From contig NZ_CP113097.1 of NCBI RefSeq assembly GCF_026625125.1, forward strand, positions 3,038,001 to 3,102,000: a stretch of DNA of 64,000 bases, read 5' to 3'. The DNA is from Pseudomonas putida. Its GTDB lineage: Bacteria; Pseudomonadota; Gammaproteobacteria; Pseudomonadales; Pseudomonadaceae. Position 1 is the first letter of the stretch, and the number at the start of each line of letters is the position of its first letter. The notes under the pieces are model-generated. The model ran no database searches, had not been told where the DNA came from, and saw nothing but the letters and a program-made list of their open reading frames with translations. This document shows, piece by piece, positions 46,106 through 54,941 of this stretch. A program made the translations under genes and the position numbers.

Positions 46106-47140
46106 TCAGCGTTTGTTCAGGAGCTCTTGACGGACGATTTCCGCGCCCGCGCTCAGCGCATTGAGCTTGCCTCTTGCCACCTCACGCGGCAGCGGCGCCA
46201 TACCGCAGTTGGTGCAGGGGTAGAGCTTGTCGGCATCTACGAACTGCAGGGCCTTGCGCAGCGTGTTTGCCACCTCTTCCGGGGTTTCGATGGCGTGGTT
46301 TGCCACATCGATGGCACCGACCATCACTTTCTTGCCACGGATCAGCTCGATCAGTTCCATGGGCACGTGGGAGTTGTGGCACTCCAACGAGACGATATCG
46401 ATGCAGGACTTCTGCAGCTTGGGGAAGGCCTCTTCGTATTGACGCCATTCCGAGCCCAAGGTCTTTTTCCAGTCGGTATTGGCCTTGATTCCATAGCCGT
46501 AGCAGATGTGCACGGCGGTTTCGCACTTGAGGCCTTCGATGGCGCGCTCCAGGGTAGCGACACCCCACTCGTTCACCTCGTCGAAGAAGACGTTGAAGGC
46601 GGGCTCGTCGAACTGGATGATGTCGACACCGGCGGCTTCCAGTTCGCGCGCTTCCTGGTTGAGGATCTTGGCGAATTCCCAAGCCAGCTTTTCACGGCTC
46701 TTGTAATGCGCGTCGTACAGCGTGTCGATCATGGTCATGGGGCCTGGTAGCGCCCATTTGATCGGTTGCGAGGTTTGCTGACGCAGGAACTTGGCGTCCT
46801 CGACAAAGACCGGCTTGCGCCGCGCAACGGCGCCCACCACCGTTGGCACGCTGGCATCGTAGCGATCGCGAATCCTGACGGTTTCACGTTGTTCGAAATC
46901 CACGCCATCGAGATGCTCGATAAAGGTCGTGACGAAATGCTGACGTGTTTGCTCGCCATCGCTGACGATGTCGATACCGGCATGTTGCTGTTCTTGCAAA
47001 GACAAACGCAGCGCGTCCTGCTTGCCTTCGATCAGTTGATCACCTTCCAACTTCCACGGGGACCAAAGTTTTTCAGGCTCTGCGAGCCAGGACGGTTTAG
47101 GCAAGCTGCCAGCCGTTGAAGTGGGGAGCAATTTTTTCAC
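46106..47140 (-). CDS. mesD: Folate-independent core methionine synthase MesD
   Basis: A 344-aa protein equal to the C-terminal catalytic half of MetE, without its N-terminal folate half. GTG at 47140 (MKKLLPTSTAGSLPKPSWLA) is chosen for AAGGTC upstream. Zinc ligands appear in VHICYGYG (His, Cys), SLECHNSH (Glu) and PCTNCGMAPL (Cys). FDEPAFN and the homocysteine-site GSLPKP are kept. Core MetE paired with DUF1852 defines the MesD/MesX family, reported to make methionine without methylfolate and to need oxygen. It lies 26 nt after mesX. Confidence 0.88.
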   Translation of the reverse strand: MKKLLPTSTAGSLPKPSWLAEPEKLWSPWKLEGDQLIEGKQDALRLSLQEQQHAGIDIVSDGEQTRQHFVTTFIEHLDGVDFEQRETVRIRDRYDASVPTVVGAVARRKPVFVEDAKFLRQQTSQPIKWALPGPMTMIDTLYDAHYKSREKLAWEFAKILNQEARELEAAGVDIIQFDEPAFNVFFDEVNEWGVATLERAIEGLKCETAVHICYGYGIKANTDWKKTLGSEWRQYEEAFPKLQKSCIDIVSLECHNSHVPMELIELIRGKKVMVGAIDVANHAIETPEEVANTLRKALQFVDADKLYPCTNCGMAPLPREVARGKLNALSAGAEIVRQELLNKR

Positions 47141-47166
47141 AATAAAGACCTTGTACGTTAGACGAT

Positions 47167-48150
47167 TCAAGCGGCGTCACTGGCAGACCACTGCTCAAGA
47201 ATGGCGTAATAGGGTTTGATGAAGTGCTCTTCGGCAAACTTCCCTTGCTCGATAGCGAGCCGGCCGCGTTCTTCACGATCATAAACAATACGCGTCAGCG
47301 AATAATCCTGGTGTTGCAAGCTGGGCTGATAAGACTTCCCAGCAGCGGAGTTCGCGTTGTAGATTTCAGGCCGGTAAATTTTCTGGAACGTGTCCATCGT
47401 GCTGATGGTGCTGATTAATTCCAGATTGGTGTAGTCACCAAGCAAATCACCGGCAAAATAGAAGGCCAGCGGTGCAACACTGTTCGGCGGCATGAAGTAG
47501 CGAACCTTCAGGCCCATCTTGCTGAAATACTCATCGGTCAGGGAGTACTCGTCCTGCCGGTACTCGACGCCGAGCACGGGGTGCTGATTCTCTGTGCGCT
47601 GGTAGGACCTGGCGCTGGAGACGCTCAGGCAGATGACCGGCGGCTTGCTGAAATGCGCCTTATACGTGTCCGAGTTGACGAAGGACTTGAACAGCTTGCC
47701 GTGGAGGTCGCCAAACTTGTCGGGGGTGCTGAATTGCACCTGGCCCTTGTTGTGGCTCAACAACAGCACGCTGAAATCATAATCCCTGACGTACGAGGAG
47801 AAGTTATTCCCCACCATACCGGCGATACGCTCATTGGTGTGACGGTCAACGACCGTCGTTTTCAAGACCTCGATCAATGGCAAGGCAGGCGTGCTGCGTA
47901 CAGCACCGATATTCATTTCAACGGAAATGATTTCAAGCTCGAGCGTATAACGATCAGCATTGGGGTTATCCCAATGCGCCAAGGCATTGAAGCGATTGTC
48001 GATCATCTTCAGCGTATTGCGCAAATTCTCTTGACGACTCGCCCCTCTCGCCAAATTGGCGAAATTGGTCGTTGTGCGCGTATTGTCCGATGGCTGATAA
48101 TGCTCATCGAAGCGAATGCTTTTGAGGGCAAATGCAAATTCATTGCTCAT
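47167..48150 (-). CDS. mesX: MesX (DUF1852), partner of MesD
   Basis: A 327-aa soluble protein opening MSNEFAFALKSIRFDEHYQP, a typical DUF1852 N-terminus, with conserved TTNFANLARGASRQENLRN and a C-terminal RPEIYNANSAAGKSYQPSLQ. DUF1852 proteins occur next to core-MetE genes and are required with MesD for methionine synthesis; they are proposed to supply the methyl group in an oxygen-dependent step. It is the first gene of the operon. A TGAA-N5-TTCA sequence, the MetR site pattern, lies 126 nt upstream. Confidence 0.88.
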   Translation of the reverse strand: MSNEFAFALKSIRFDEHYQPSDNTRTTTNFANLARGASRQENLRNTLKMIDNRFNALAHWDNPNADRYTLELEIISVEMNIGAVRSTPALPLIEVLKTTVVDRHTNERIAGMVGNNFSSYVRDYDFSVLLLSHNKGQVQFSTPDKFGDLHGKLFKSFVNSDTYKAHFSKPPVICLSVSSARSYQRTENQHPVLGVEYRQDEYSLTDEYFSKMGLKVRYFMPPNSVAPLAFYFAGDLLGDYTNLELISTISTMDTFQKIYRPEIYNANSAAGKSYQPSLQHQDYSLTRIVYDREERGRLAIEQGKFAEEHFIKPYYAILEQWSASDAA

Positions 48151-48275
48151 GTTGGCCTGACGTCCTGATCTCGTAATCCGTTCAGTGCACCGTATAGCTT
48201 TTTTGATCAGCTAATTAGTGGGTCACTGGCGCTAATTGAGGGGCAGTTTATAGAGCGCGGTTGAGCGGTGGCTAA

Positions 48276-48288
48276 TGAATTGATTTCA
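48276..48288. promoter_or_regulatory. MetR-type site upstream of mesX
   Basis: TGAATTGATTTCA fits the palindromic core TGAA-N5-TTCA used by the methionine regulator MetR, though the middle base is not the favoured T. It stands 126 nt before the mesX ATG. The 393-nt gap around it holds no gene. Confidence 0.4.
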
Positions 48289-48398
48289 AAGGATCGTTAG
48301 CGCTGCTCATGATCAGGCCAGGATCAGATGAATACCCTTCACTCAGCTGAGCTTTTAGGCCTTGGACGCTCGCGATTGCTGATCTTCACCCCACGCCC

Positions 48399-48442
48399 CG
48401 CCCTGACGCCCTGACGCCCTGACGCCCTGACGCCCTGACGCC
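48399..48442. repeat. 8-bp tandem repeat (CGCCCTGA)
   Basis: Five and a half perfect head-to-tail copies of CGCCCTGA, in the non-coding gap between mesX and the next gene. Such arrays vary in number by slippage. Confidence 0.9.
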
Positions 48443-48543
48443 AGCAGTACTCACAATCGGCTGGGTGTTTGGGTGGTCAAAAAAAACGTCTAGGCAATAC
48501 CGGAAGCCGGCGAACACAGGCAGGGTGAGCTAGAGTTTTTGGT

Positions 48544-48891
48544 ATGTCCACGCACCGTGAGATGACGATCATGCTAAAACAAGAAGCAGACGACGTGATT
48601 GAGCGTATCAGGGAAGATCTGAAAAGGCATGGCGTGTTGATTGGCTACGATCCAGAGTTCACCACCCCTGATTTCGGTTGCGACCTGGACCACCACGTCG
48701 CTCAGGTCAGAGAGGATCCAGAAGCCCGCGTCCTGTGTATCGTGATACATGACGAAGGCTTGTGGGCTCAGCTCAAGCAGGGGTCCATTTACCGCTGCGT
48801 CGTCAGTGAGTGTAAAGGCAAGCTGTTCGGCCTGCCGGTCATCATCGACCCGCAAACCGATGCGTCATACACCATTGAATACAAGCCCTGA
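48544..48891 (+). CDS. Hypothetical 115-aa cytoplasmic protein
   Basis: Begins MSTHREMTIMLKQEADDVIE; internal ATGs nine codons downstream are also possible starts. It contains PDFGCDLDHHVAQVREDPEA and LFGLPVIIDPQTDASYTIEY. It is soluble and acidic with His/Cys pairs, which might bind metal, though no known motif fits. It stands alone. Confidence 0.55.
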   Translation: MSTHREMTIMLKQEADDVIERIREDLKRHGVLIGYDPEFTTPDFGCDLDHHVAQVREDPEARVLCIVIHDEGLWAQLKQGSIYRCVVSECKGKLFGLPVIIDPQTDASYTIEYKP

Positions 48892-48921
48892 CGCGGCTGC
48901 AGGGTAGCCTGCCAGCGAGGG

Positions 48922-49122
48922 TCACCATCTGCCTGCCAGGTAGAACATCCCTCCACCAAGCGCCGTCAAGACGATGCCGTCAAACACATCGCCAAAAGAG
49001 GCTTTACCTGAACACCATGCCTCGATCTGCGTGGCCAGGAAAAAGACCGCGATGAATAACACGGCGCCCGCGATGCGGCGCTGAACCTTGAACCTGGCCT
49101 TGTCGGTTCCGAACCACAGCAT
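48922..49122 (-). CDS. Small membrane protein
   Basis: 66 aa with a strong AGGAGG before the ATG. It has two hydrophobic segments, GAVLFIAVFFLATQI and GIVLTALGGGMFYLAG, and a basic N-terminus (FKVQRR), which predicts the ends lie inside. The function is unknown. Confidence 0.65.
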   Translation of the reverse strand: MLWFGTDKARFKVQRRIAGAVLFIAVFFLATQIEAWCSGKASFGDVFDGIVLTALGGGMFYLAGRW

Positions 49123-49284
49123 GCATGCCTCCTTTCGTGTTCACTGATGAACTCAGGATAACCCGACGCGCGCATCGATACCGACATGGCCTAGTTCGAA
49201 ATCACCCTCTTGGCCCTGTGGGGCTAGTCCAAGCGTAGCTACAGTGGGCGCCAACGAACACCAACCCACTGCGAGTAACTCCCC

Positions 49285-49764
49285 ATGAACAACCGCCTTG
49301 ACTACTTCAAGCTGTCTCCCCAAGCGTCCAACAAACTGGTCGAGCTCACCCTGCAGCTGAGCAAGAAGCCGCCACTGGCCGAGCTTGCCCACCTGATCAT
49401 GCTACGGGCTTCGCAGCTCAACGGCTGTGCGTTCTGCGTGGATATGCATGTGAAAGAGGCCAAGATCCATGGCGAGCGCGAGCTGCGTCTTCACCATGTC
49501 GCCGTCTGGCGTGAATCGCAGCTGTTCTCGCCAGTAGAGCGAGCGGCGCTGGAGTGGACTGAAGCCCTGACCCAACTGCCGCCTCATGGTGTTTCCAACA
49601 GCCTGTATGCACGTGTGCGCGAGCAGTTTTCCGAGCAGGAGCTGTCGGACTTGACGTTCCTGATCGTTGCCATCAACGGCTGGAATCGCCTCAATGTGGC
49701 TTTCCAGGCGGTCCCGGGCTCGTCCGATGAGCTGTTCGGCCTGAACAAGGCCAACCTCAACTGA
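49285..49764 (+). CDS. AhpD/carboxymuconolactone-decarboxylase-like protein
   Basis: A 159-aa protein with the redox motif GCAFCVDMHVKEAK typical of the AhpD-like alkylhydroperoxidase core. MNNRLDYFKLSPQASNKLVE and the tail ELSDLTFLIVAINGWNRLNV belong to the same family. It probably reduces peroxides or maintains a thiol pool. It converges with the MocR-type regulator gene, overlapping it by 8 nt. Confidence 0.88.
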   Translation: MNNRLDYFKLSPQASNKLVELTLQLSKKPPLAELAHLIMLRASQLNGCAFCVDMHVKEAKIHGERELRLHHVAVWRESQLFSPVERAALEWTEALTQLPPHGVSNSLYARVREQFSEQELSDLTFLIVAINGWNRLNVAFQAVPGSSDELFGLNKANLN

Positions 49765-51193
49765 GGAGCTGGCTGATCAAAGTGCCAAGCTGCTCGCCCG
49801 GAGCAGCCGTGGCACAGTTGGTAAAACTCAGCAGCAGGCCTGACTGGCGCTGCGATGAGGCAGCCCAGCGCGACAACGCTTGTACCGACATGCCCTTGGC
49901 CAGCAGCTGCTCGGCCAGGGCTGTGTCGCTCACCTCCTCCGGCAAACGCAGTACCAGGTGCATGCCGCCTGGCGAGCGCTCCACCTGCATACCCCTGGGC
50001 AATGTTCGCTCCAGCGCTTCGAGGGTCACTGCCCGTCGCTCGTTGTACAGTCGGCGCATGCGTTGAATATGCCGAGCGAAGTGCCCCTCGGCAGCGAACT
50101 CCGCCACCAAGGCCTGGGTAATGGACGGTGATCCGGCCGCGAACAAGGCTCGGCCCACGCGCTCGAACGCTGCCACCTGAGCCTGCGGCACCACCAGGTA
50201 AGCCAGCCGAATGCCAGGGAACAGCACTTTGCTGAAGGTGCCGGCATACAGCACGCGCCCATGGCGATCCAGGCTGGCCAGCGCAGGAAGTGGACGACTG
50301 ACGTAGCGATACTCGCCATCGTAATCGTCCTCGACGATCCAGGCACCGGTGCGGGCAGCCCAATCCAGTAGCAACTGTCGGCGCGGCAGCGACAGCGCCA
50401 TGGACAGCGGGCTCTGATGCCCCGGTGTCACCATGGCCACCTGAGCCGGCCGAGAAGCGGCGATGGCCTGCTCCACATTCATTCCATCGGCATCGACCGG
50501 CACCGCTTCGAGCGCCAAGCCGAACTGGCGAAGCACCTGGCGCGTAGTGGGATAGCCCGGGTCTTCCACCCAGGCGCGCTCGCCTGGCTGCAACAAGGTA
50601 TGCGCGACCAACGACAGGCTATTGCGCCAACCGCTGGTGATGAACACCTGATGAGCACCGCAATCGATACCTCGGGACACCTGCAGGTACGAGGCGATGG
50701 CGCTGCGCAACGCCGCCAGGCCGTGGGGGGCCGGATAGTCCAGGTCCCCCAGGCGCATCCCGCGCAGATACCGAGCACCGAGGCGCGCCCATATCTTGCG
50801 CGGAAATGCATCCAGCGCCGGCACCCCCATCTGGAACGGCAACAGTTGCGGCGGACGCCAGAGCGAATCAGCACAGTCTTCGATCACTGGGCTGCTGACC
50901 GGTAACGCGGTGGCCGTCGATACAGGCTTCTGCAGTTCGGGGTTGACCACGGTGCCTTTCTGCCCGAGCGCCAGAAGGTAACCCTCGCTGACCAGCAGCG
51001 AATAGGCCAGTTCGACGGTACCACGGGCCACCCCCAGGTCCTTGGCCATGGCGCGCGCCGACGGCAAGCGGTCACCGGGAGACAACGTGCCGGCGGCAAC
51101 GGCAGCCAGCACGCGGTCGTAGAGTTGACGATACAGAGGCAAACCGGACTGCTCTTGCAAGGGTGCAAAAGACGGCGTGGGGGGAGTCATCAT
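49757..51193 (-). CDS. PdxR/MocR-family regulator (GntR HTH fused to aminotransferase)
   Basis: A 478-aa fusion. Residues 15-80 are a GntR-type winged helix (LYRQLYDRVLAAVAAGTLSP, SARAMAKDLGVARGTVELAY). The rest is an aspartate-aminotransferase fold with the PLP lysine in YAGTFSKVLFPGIRLAYLVV and the earlier VEDDYDGEYRY. Such proteins bind PLP as a sensor. It diverges from a GNAT gene and may regulate it and the adjacent oxidoreductase. Confidence 0.9.
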   Translation of the reverse strand: MMTPPTPSFAPLQEQSGLPLYRQLYDRVLAAVAAGTLSPGDRLPSARAMAKDLGVARGTVELAYSLLVSEGYLLALGQKGTVVNPELQKPVSTATALPVSSPVIEDCADSLWRPPQLLPFQMGVPALDAFPRKIWARLGARYLRGMRLGDLDYPAPHGLAALRSAIASYLQVSRGIDCGAHQVFITSGWRNSLSLVAHTLLQPGERAWVEDPGYPTTRQVLRQFGLALEAVPVDADGMNVEQAIAASRPAQVAMVTPGHQSPLSMALSLPRRQLLLDWAARTGAWIVEDDYDGEYRYVSRPLPALASLDRHGRVLYAGTFSKVLFPGIRLAYLVVPQAQVAAFERVGRALFAAGSPSITQALVAEFAAEGHFARHIQRMRRLYNERRAVTLEALERTLPRGMQVERSPGGMHLVLRLPEEVSDTALAEQLLAKGMSVQALSRWAASSQRQSGLLLSFTNCATAAPGEQLGTLISQLLS

Positions 51194-51283
51194 GGCCTAG
51201 TTCATATCCCATTTCTTGGCTCAGGCAAGTGGGTCATTGCACGTTCACTATAGCGCCATCAGCTACTGATGAGGCTAACCCCC

Positions 51284-51766
51284 ATGACATTCACTTCGCA
51301 CAACTTCGTACCCAGCGTGCTCGATCTGAACGACACCGCCCTGCGTCCCTTGGACAGCACCCAAGATCTGCGCAGCGCATTCCCGGTAATGCAGCAATTG
51401 CGCCCACACCTGACCAGCGAAGCCGACTTCATCAGCCGCATCGAGCGTATGCGCGTTGACGGCTATCGCCTGATTGGCGCCTACGACTCAGGCGTTCTCG
51501 TGGCGCTGGCGGGTTACCGCCTCCAGGAAAACCTGGTCTACGGCGCATTCCTGTATGTCGATGACCTGGTAACCGCCGAGGCTCAGCGCGGTGGTCATTG
51601 GGGTTCGCGCTTATTGCAGGGCTTGGAACGACTGGCCCGTGCCAGCGGTTGTGCACGCCTGGTGCTCGACACGGGTTTGGCTAACGCCCGCGCACAACGG
51701 TTCTACTTCCGCGAAGGCCTGTTGACCGGTGCTCTGCGCTTTCAAAAACAGTTCGTTACGCCATAA
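51284..51766 (+). CDS. GNAT-family N-acetyltransferase
   Basis: A 160-aa acetyltransferase. The acetyl-CoA loop is QRGGHWGSRLLQGLERLARA, with YVDDLVTAE before it and LDTGLANARAQRFYFREGL after. The ATG at 51284 (MTFTSHNFVPSVLDLNDTAL) is used. It diverges from the MocR-type regulator and precedes the FMN oxidoreductase gene by 30 nt, so these two probably form an operon. The substrate is unknown. Confidence 0.85.
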   Translation: MTFTSHNFVPSVLDLNDTALRPLDSTQDLRSAFPVMQQLRPHLTSEADFISRIERMRVDGYRLIGAYDSGVLVALAGYRLQENLVYGAFLYVDDLVTAEAQRGGHWGSRLLQGLERLARASGCARLVLDTGLANARAQRFYFREGLLTGALRFQKQFVTP

Positions 51767-51796
51767 CCCCCCTACGCTTCCAAGGAGGCAACCAGC

Positions 51797-52474
51797 ATGA
51801 CAACGTCCCAGCAGCCACTTGCTCCTGTGCGTATTCTTCGCCTGATCGCCAGCCCCAATGCAGGCGCTTCTGAAAGTCTGAAACTGTCCCAGCAGATCCT
51901 GTTCGCCCTGGCCAACCAGTCCGGCAGAAGGGGCATCCAGTTGACCAATCTTGACCTCAACACCTTGGCCCCAGTCGATGCGCCATACGCCCAGGCGTTA
52001 GCCAATCAGGGCGTGGTCGTAGCGAGCGGCCAGGAAGGTACGTTGACCCGTTCCGACGAATTGATCGACCAACTGCTGGCCTGCGACGTACTGCTGATTG
52101 CCACGCCGATGCACAACTACAGCGTGCCCGCCTCGCTCAAGACGTGGATCGACCAAGTGGTGCGCGTGGGCAAAACGTTTCTCGGCACCGCCAAAGGCAA
52201 AGTGGGCACGCTGGCGGATCGGCCGGTTTACGTCGCGATAGCCAGCGGTGGCGCGATCAGCGGCCCAAATGCCCGGCAACCCGATTTTCTGCGCCCCTAC
52301 CTGTCCGCCGTCCTCGCCACCATTGGGCTGAATCACGTGGACTACTTTACCGTTGAAGGTACGGCCAAGGGGGTGGAGTCACTGAATACTGGAAGAGCAA
52401 CAGCGTACGGTGAAGTGCAGGCGTTCTTCAGTAAGAGTAGGCAAAGAGTGGATCAAGTCTATAGTCCGCGTTAA
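51797..52474 (+). CDS. NAD(P)H-dependent FMN oxidoreductase (azoreductase-like)
   Basis: A 225-aa flavodoxin-fold enzyme. It has the phosphate-binding RLIASPNAGASESLKLSQ near the N-terminus, the FMN loop ATPMHNYSVPASLKTWIDQV and IASGGAISG. It matches the azoreductase/quinone reductase family. CAAGGAGGC lies before the ATG. It follows the GNAT gene. Confidence 0.88.
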   Translation: MTTSQQPLAPVRILRLIASPNAGASESLKLSQQILFALANQSGRRGIQLTNLDLNTLAPVDAPYAQALANQGVVVASGQEGTLTRSDELIDQLLACDVLLIATPMHNYSVPASLKTWIDQVVRVGKTFLGTAKGKVGTLADRPVYVAIASGGAISGPNARQPDFLRPYLSAVLATIGLNHVDYFTVEGTAKGVESLNTGRATAYGEVQAFFSKSRQRVDQVYSPR

Positions 52475-52702
52475 GACCAACCGGTCGGCGCGCCCGCACT
52501 GGCGGTGTAGATCGCCATGGGCAAATTCCTGGCCTGGTCAGCGTCCATGTTCGCTGGCCTGCGGCAGAGACTCGCATCGATCCTTGGGCGGTGTTGGCTC
52601 AGCCGTGATGTTCTGCCTGCACGCACTTGTAGCGCTTGTAGCGGCGCCATTCAGCATAAGGCAATATTCGGGCGGTCAACATCGCATAGAAGGATTGCAT
52701 GG

Positions 52703-52954
52703 ATGCCGTTTTCACCGAAGGAACGTGCTGCACTATTAGCGCTTAAGGGCGTAGGCCCAACCGTCATCACCAGACTTGAGCAGTTGGGTATCGAATCAAT
52801 GTTCGAGTTGAGCAGGGCCAGCGTTACCGACATCTTGGCCCGGGCATCCGCTGCCGTAGGGTCGACATGCTGGAAAAATAGTCCTCAAGCAAAAGCAGCG
52901 GTGACCGCCGCCGTCGAGCTTGCGAAAGGCTCGTTAACGAATAGCTCATCCTGA
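52703..52954 (+). CDS. Small helix-hairpin-helix protein
   Basis: An 83-aa protein from the ATG at 52703 (AAGGA upstream): MPFSPKERAALLALKGVGPT, then VITRLEQLGIESMFELSRAS, a helix-hairpin-helix fold of the pathogenicity-locus (Cdd1) type that may bind DNA. It ends WKNSPQAKAAVTAAVELA. Another open frame reaches back to 52517 but lacks a ribosome site at its start. The 228 nt before it seem non-coding. Confidence 0.7.
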   Translation: MPFSPKERAALLALKGVGPTVITRLEQLGIESMFELSRASVTDILARASAAVGSTCWKNSPQAKAAVTAAVELAKGSLTNSSS

Positions 52955-53077
52955 CTTGGCCACGCTTTTGGGCATTTCAGCGTGGGGATGATGAAGGCGT
53001 AGCCATGGCGCTGATGTCGCGGTGCAGGGCGTGTAACTGGCCATGGCCATCGTTAATGCGACAGGGGTGACAGCTGG

Positions 53078-53149
53078 GCTAATGTAGCGATCCACTCGGT
53101 CCGAGCGCGTGACCAGTTGGCCAGTCATGCTTTCGATCCGCTGATGAGG
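53078..53149 (-). pseudogene. Fifth tla3 (DUF2875) remnant
   Basis: About 60 bp matches the middle of the neighbouring copies; it still reads MTGQLVTRSDRVDRYI, against MTGLLVTRSDRVDRYV in copies 2 and 4. It is then fused to the GATCCGCTGATGAG sequence that belongs to the tla3 5' end. The rest of the gene is gone. It marks the far end of the array. Confidence 0.75.
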
Positions 53150-53163
53150 ATGGGACGGTTCAT
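53125..53163 (-). pseudogene. PAAR remnant after tla3 copy 1
   Basis: Starts at the ATG that overlaps the copy 1 stop (ATGA) and reads MNRPILISGSKA before a stop. Only the first five residues match the intact PAAR protein (MNHPI). It runs into the tla3 remnant. Confidence 0.6.
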
Positions 53164-54818
53164 GCCTTGGGTGGTCCGGCACTTGGCAGGCCGTACTTGA
53201 AGGGGTCAGCGCCACGGTTCTGCTGGTTTTTCGCTTTGCGTGCCTCATCTGGCGGGCTGATCATCTGCACGGTGAGGCTGCCGTCGCTGCCGGCGTACAC
53301 CACGGCACTGGCACCGCCGTCGTGGTAGCTGGCGATGGTGGCCAGGTTGATTTCCACCAACGCGCTGCTGACGCCGGTATTGCCCAGGCGTCGACCGATG
53401 TCATAGCCCTCGTCGACATTGCCCACGCCCAGGCCATGGCCATCGGTATTGAGGCTGTGCAAGGCGTTGGTCAGGGCGATTTCTGCCTCAGCGTTGTTAG
53501 TGGTGTCGTAGAACACGCGCACAGGTTTTTGCCCAGCGGGCAGCGTGTCGAGGGCCTTGAGCCAACCTGCTTGCAAGGCCTTGGCCTGCAACGCGGGTTT
53601 GAGGCGCTTGCCGTGCTCGTCCTGCATGGAAACCTTGATCGGACGGTGCAGATAGCCCAGCACTGGCGCTGCGTCGAACTCTTTCAGCTGGTGTTCGGCC
53701 CAACGCACCGGCAGCCAGGGGGACGGTTCGAAATGGCCTGGGCCACGGTTGTCGATGGTTTTCCACAAGTTAGGTAGTTGCGATTGCCAGTAGGCGCTGG
53801 ATATGGTGTAGGAGAGTGCTGGTGCTTTAGCGCCTTTTGCATGTTCGTCGGCTTTATACCAGTCTAGAAATGTCTTGCTCCGGTCCCAATAAAACGCCCA
53901 CAACCTGCCAAAGTCAGTGTTTTTGTTCTGATTATCCTCGGCGTCATGGCTGACGAAGGGGCGAATGTAGCGGTCCACTCGGTCTGAGCGCGTGACCAAC
54001 AGGCCAGTCGCGTTTTCGTAGATAGTCGGTACCACGTGGCCATTTTCCAATCCCGGTGTGCCCGGTTTGCGATAAGGGTCACGCGCCACGTCACCGTCCT
54101 GGCTCGCGATCAAGGCCTGTGGCACCTTGGGGTTATCGTCAAAAAACGTGAACAGTCGTTCGATCATGCCTTGTGCATGTGTAGTGCTTTCATCGTCTTG
54201 CCACAGAAACTGGGTAACGCCCAAAGTCGCAGCATTACGCCCTTCATTGATCAGGCCTGCAGCTCTGTAGCCCTTTGCGTAGGGATCTGGCGGCCCAAGC
54301 GCAAACACGGGGATTGGCCAGTATGCCACTGATTCACCTGCTGAATTCTTGAATGCGATACGGACTTTGATGTCCGCGGAGTTCTCCCTAGATGTTAATG
54401 ACGGGTTGTAGTCTTTCGCGTCCCGCGAGTAAATCGAAGCGTAGTTGTCGTTCTTCTTTTTGATGAACTGCCAGATTTTGGACTGGCCGTCTGTGTAAAT
54501 TCCTAGACCCACTCCCCGAATTTCCAGGGCGTAGGTCCGCGCTTGCGTGGCCTGCTGTTCGGCGTTTTTGGCCTCTATCTGTTTTCGGTAATTGGCAAGC
54601 TCTGCCTTCTCACTTGCCAGGGCATTGCCCCACCAGTGAGTGCCAAAGATAACCAGCAGCGAGCCGACAATAGCAGCAATGCCCCAGGCCATGATGGGTT
54701 TCATGTCGCGAAGTACCATGCCGATTTCCTGTGCTTTGAGTTGGACAATCCAGATAGAGCCGATCCAGAGCACAAGCAGCACCCCGGCGATCTGCTGATG
54801 AGGTTTGAGGTTGGCCAA
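53160..54818 (-). CDS. tla3: Tla3-type (DUF2875) protein, copy 1
   Basis: A 552-aa protein from TTG at 54818; a stop codon seven codons upstream limits it, and the alternative ATG opens MVLRDMKPIMAWG. Two N-terminal membrane segments are seen (IAGVLLVLWIGSIWIV and MAWGIAAIVGSLLVIFG), then a coiled, charged stretch (EKAELANYRKQIEAKNAEQQ) and a long soluble domain. The C-terminal 240 residues differ from the other copies at only about six positions. Two central segments vary: PDPYAKGYRAAGLINEGRN and ADEHAKGAKAPALSYTISSA. Tla3 in P. aeruginosa is the adaptor that loads the Tle3 lipase onto VgrG2b. This is the most distal copy. Confidence 0.8.
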   Translation of the reverse strand: MANLKPHQQIAGVLLVLWIGSIWIVQLKAQEIGMVLRDMKPIMAWGIAAIVGSLLVIFGTHWWGNALASEKAELANYRKQIEAKNAEQQATQARTYALEIRGVGLGIYTDGQSKIWQFIKKKNDNYASIYSRDAKDYNPSLTSRENSADIKVRIAFKNSAGESVAYWPIPVFALGPPDPYAKGYRAAGLINEGRNAATLGVTQFLWQDDESTTHAQGMIERLFTFFDDNPKVPQALIASQDGDVARDPYRKPGTPGLENGHVVPTIYENATGLLVTRSDRVDRYIRPFVSHDAEDNQNKNTDFGRLWAFYWDRSKTFLDWYKADEHAKGAKAPALSYTISSAYWQSQLPNLWKTIDNRGPGHFEPSPWLPVRWAEHQLKEFDAAPVLGYLHRPIKVSMQDEHGKRLKPALQAKALQAGWLKALDTLPAGQKPVRVFYDTTNNAEAEIALTNALHSLNTDGHGLGVGNVDEGYDIGRRLGNTGVSSALVEINLATIASYHDGGASAVVYAGSDGSLTVQMISPPDEARKAKNQQNRGADPFKYGLPSAGPPKA

Positions 54819-54839
54819 TGGCCTTGCAGCACCACCGGA

Positions 54840-54941
54840 TTAACGTTCATGCGTCGGCTTGGATGCCACTCGACAAAGGCAAAAAACCCCTTTGTGAAGC
54901 GGGCAACTGGCCTTGTCGCTCAGGCAGATGGGACGCTTCAT
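54840..54941 (-). pseudogene. PAAR remnant after tla3 copy 2
   Basis: Reads MKRPICLSDKASCPLHKGVF, then a frameshift and a stop after 33 codons. Against the intact gene at 58258 it lacks exactly 87 bp between two GTCGCCCAG direct repeats and carries an extra base in an A/C run. Its end abuts the start of copy 1. Confidence 0.85.

Noticed and set aside
48399..48442. CRISPR array
   Set aside because: The units are 8 bp, contiguous and without spacers, and no cas gene is present.
52517..52702. N-terminal extension of the helix-hairpin-helix gene back to 52517
   Set aside because: The added 62 residues look non-coding in composition, and the ATG at 52703 has the only good ribosome site.
52946..53248. 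A 100-aa minus-strand frame downstream of the array as a new gene
   Set aside because: It joins out-of-frame tla3 tail, PAAR start and tla3 fragment. It is better explained as array debris.
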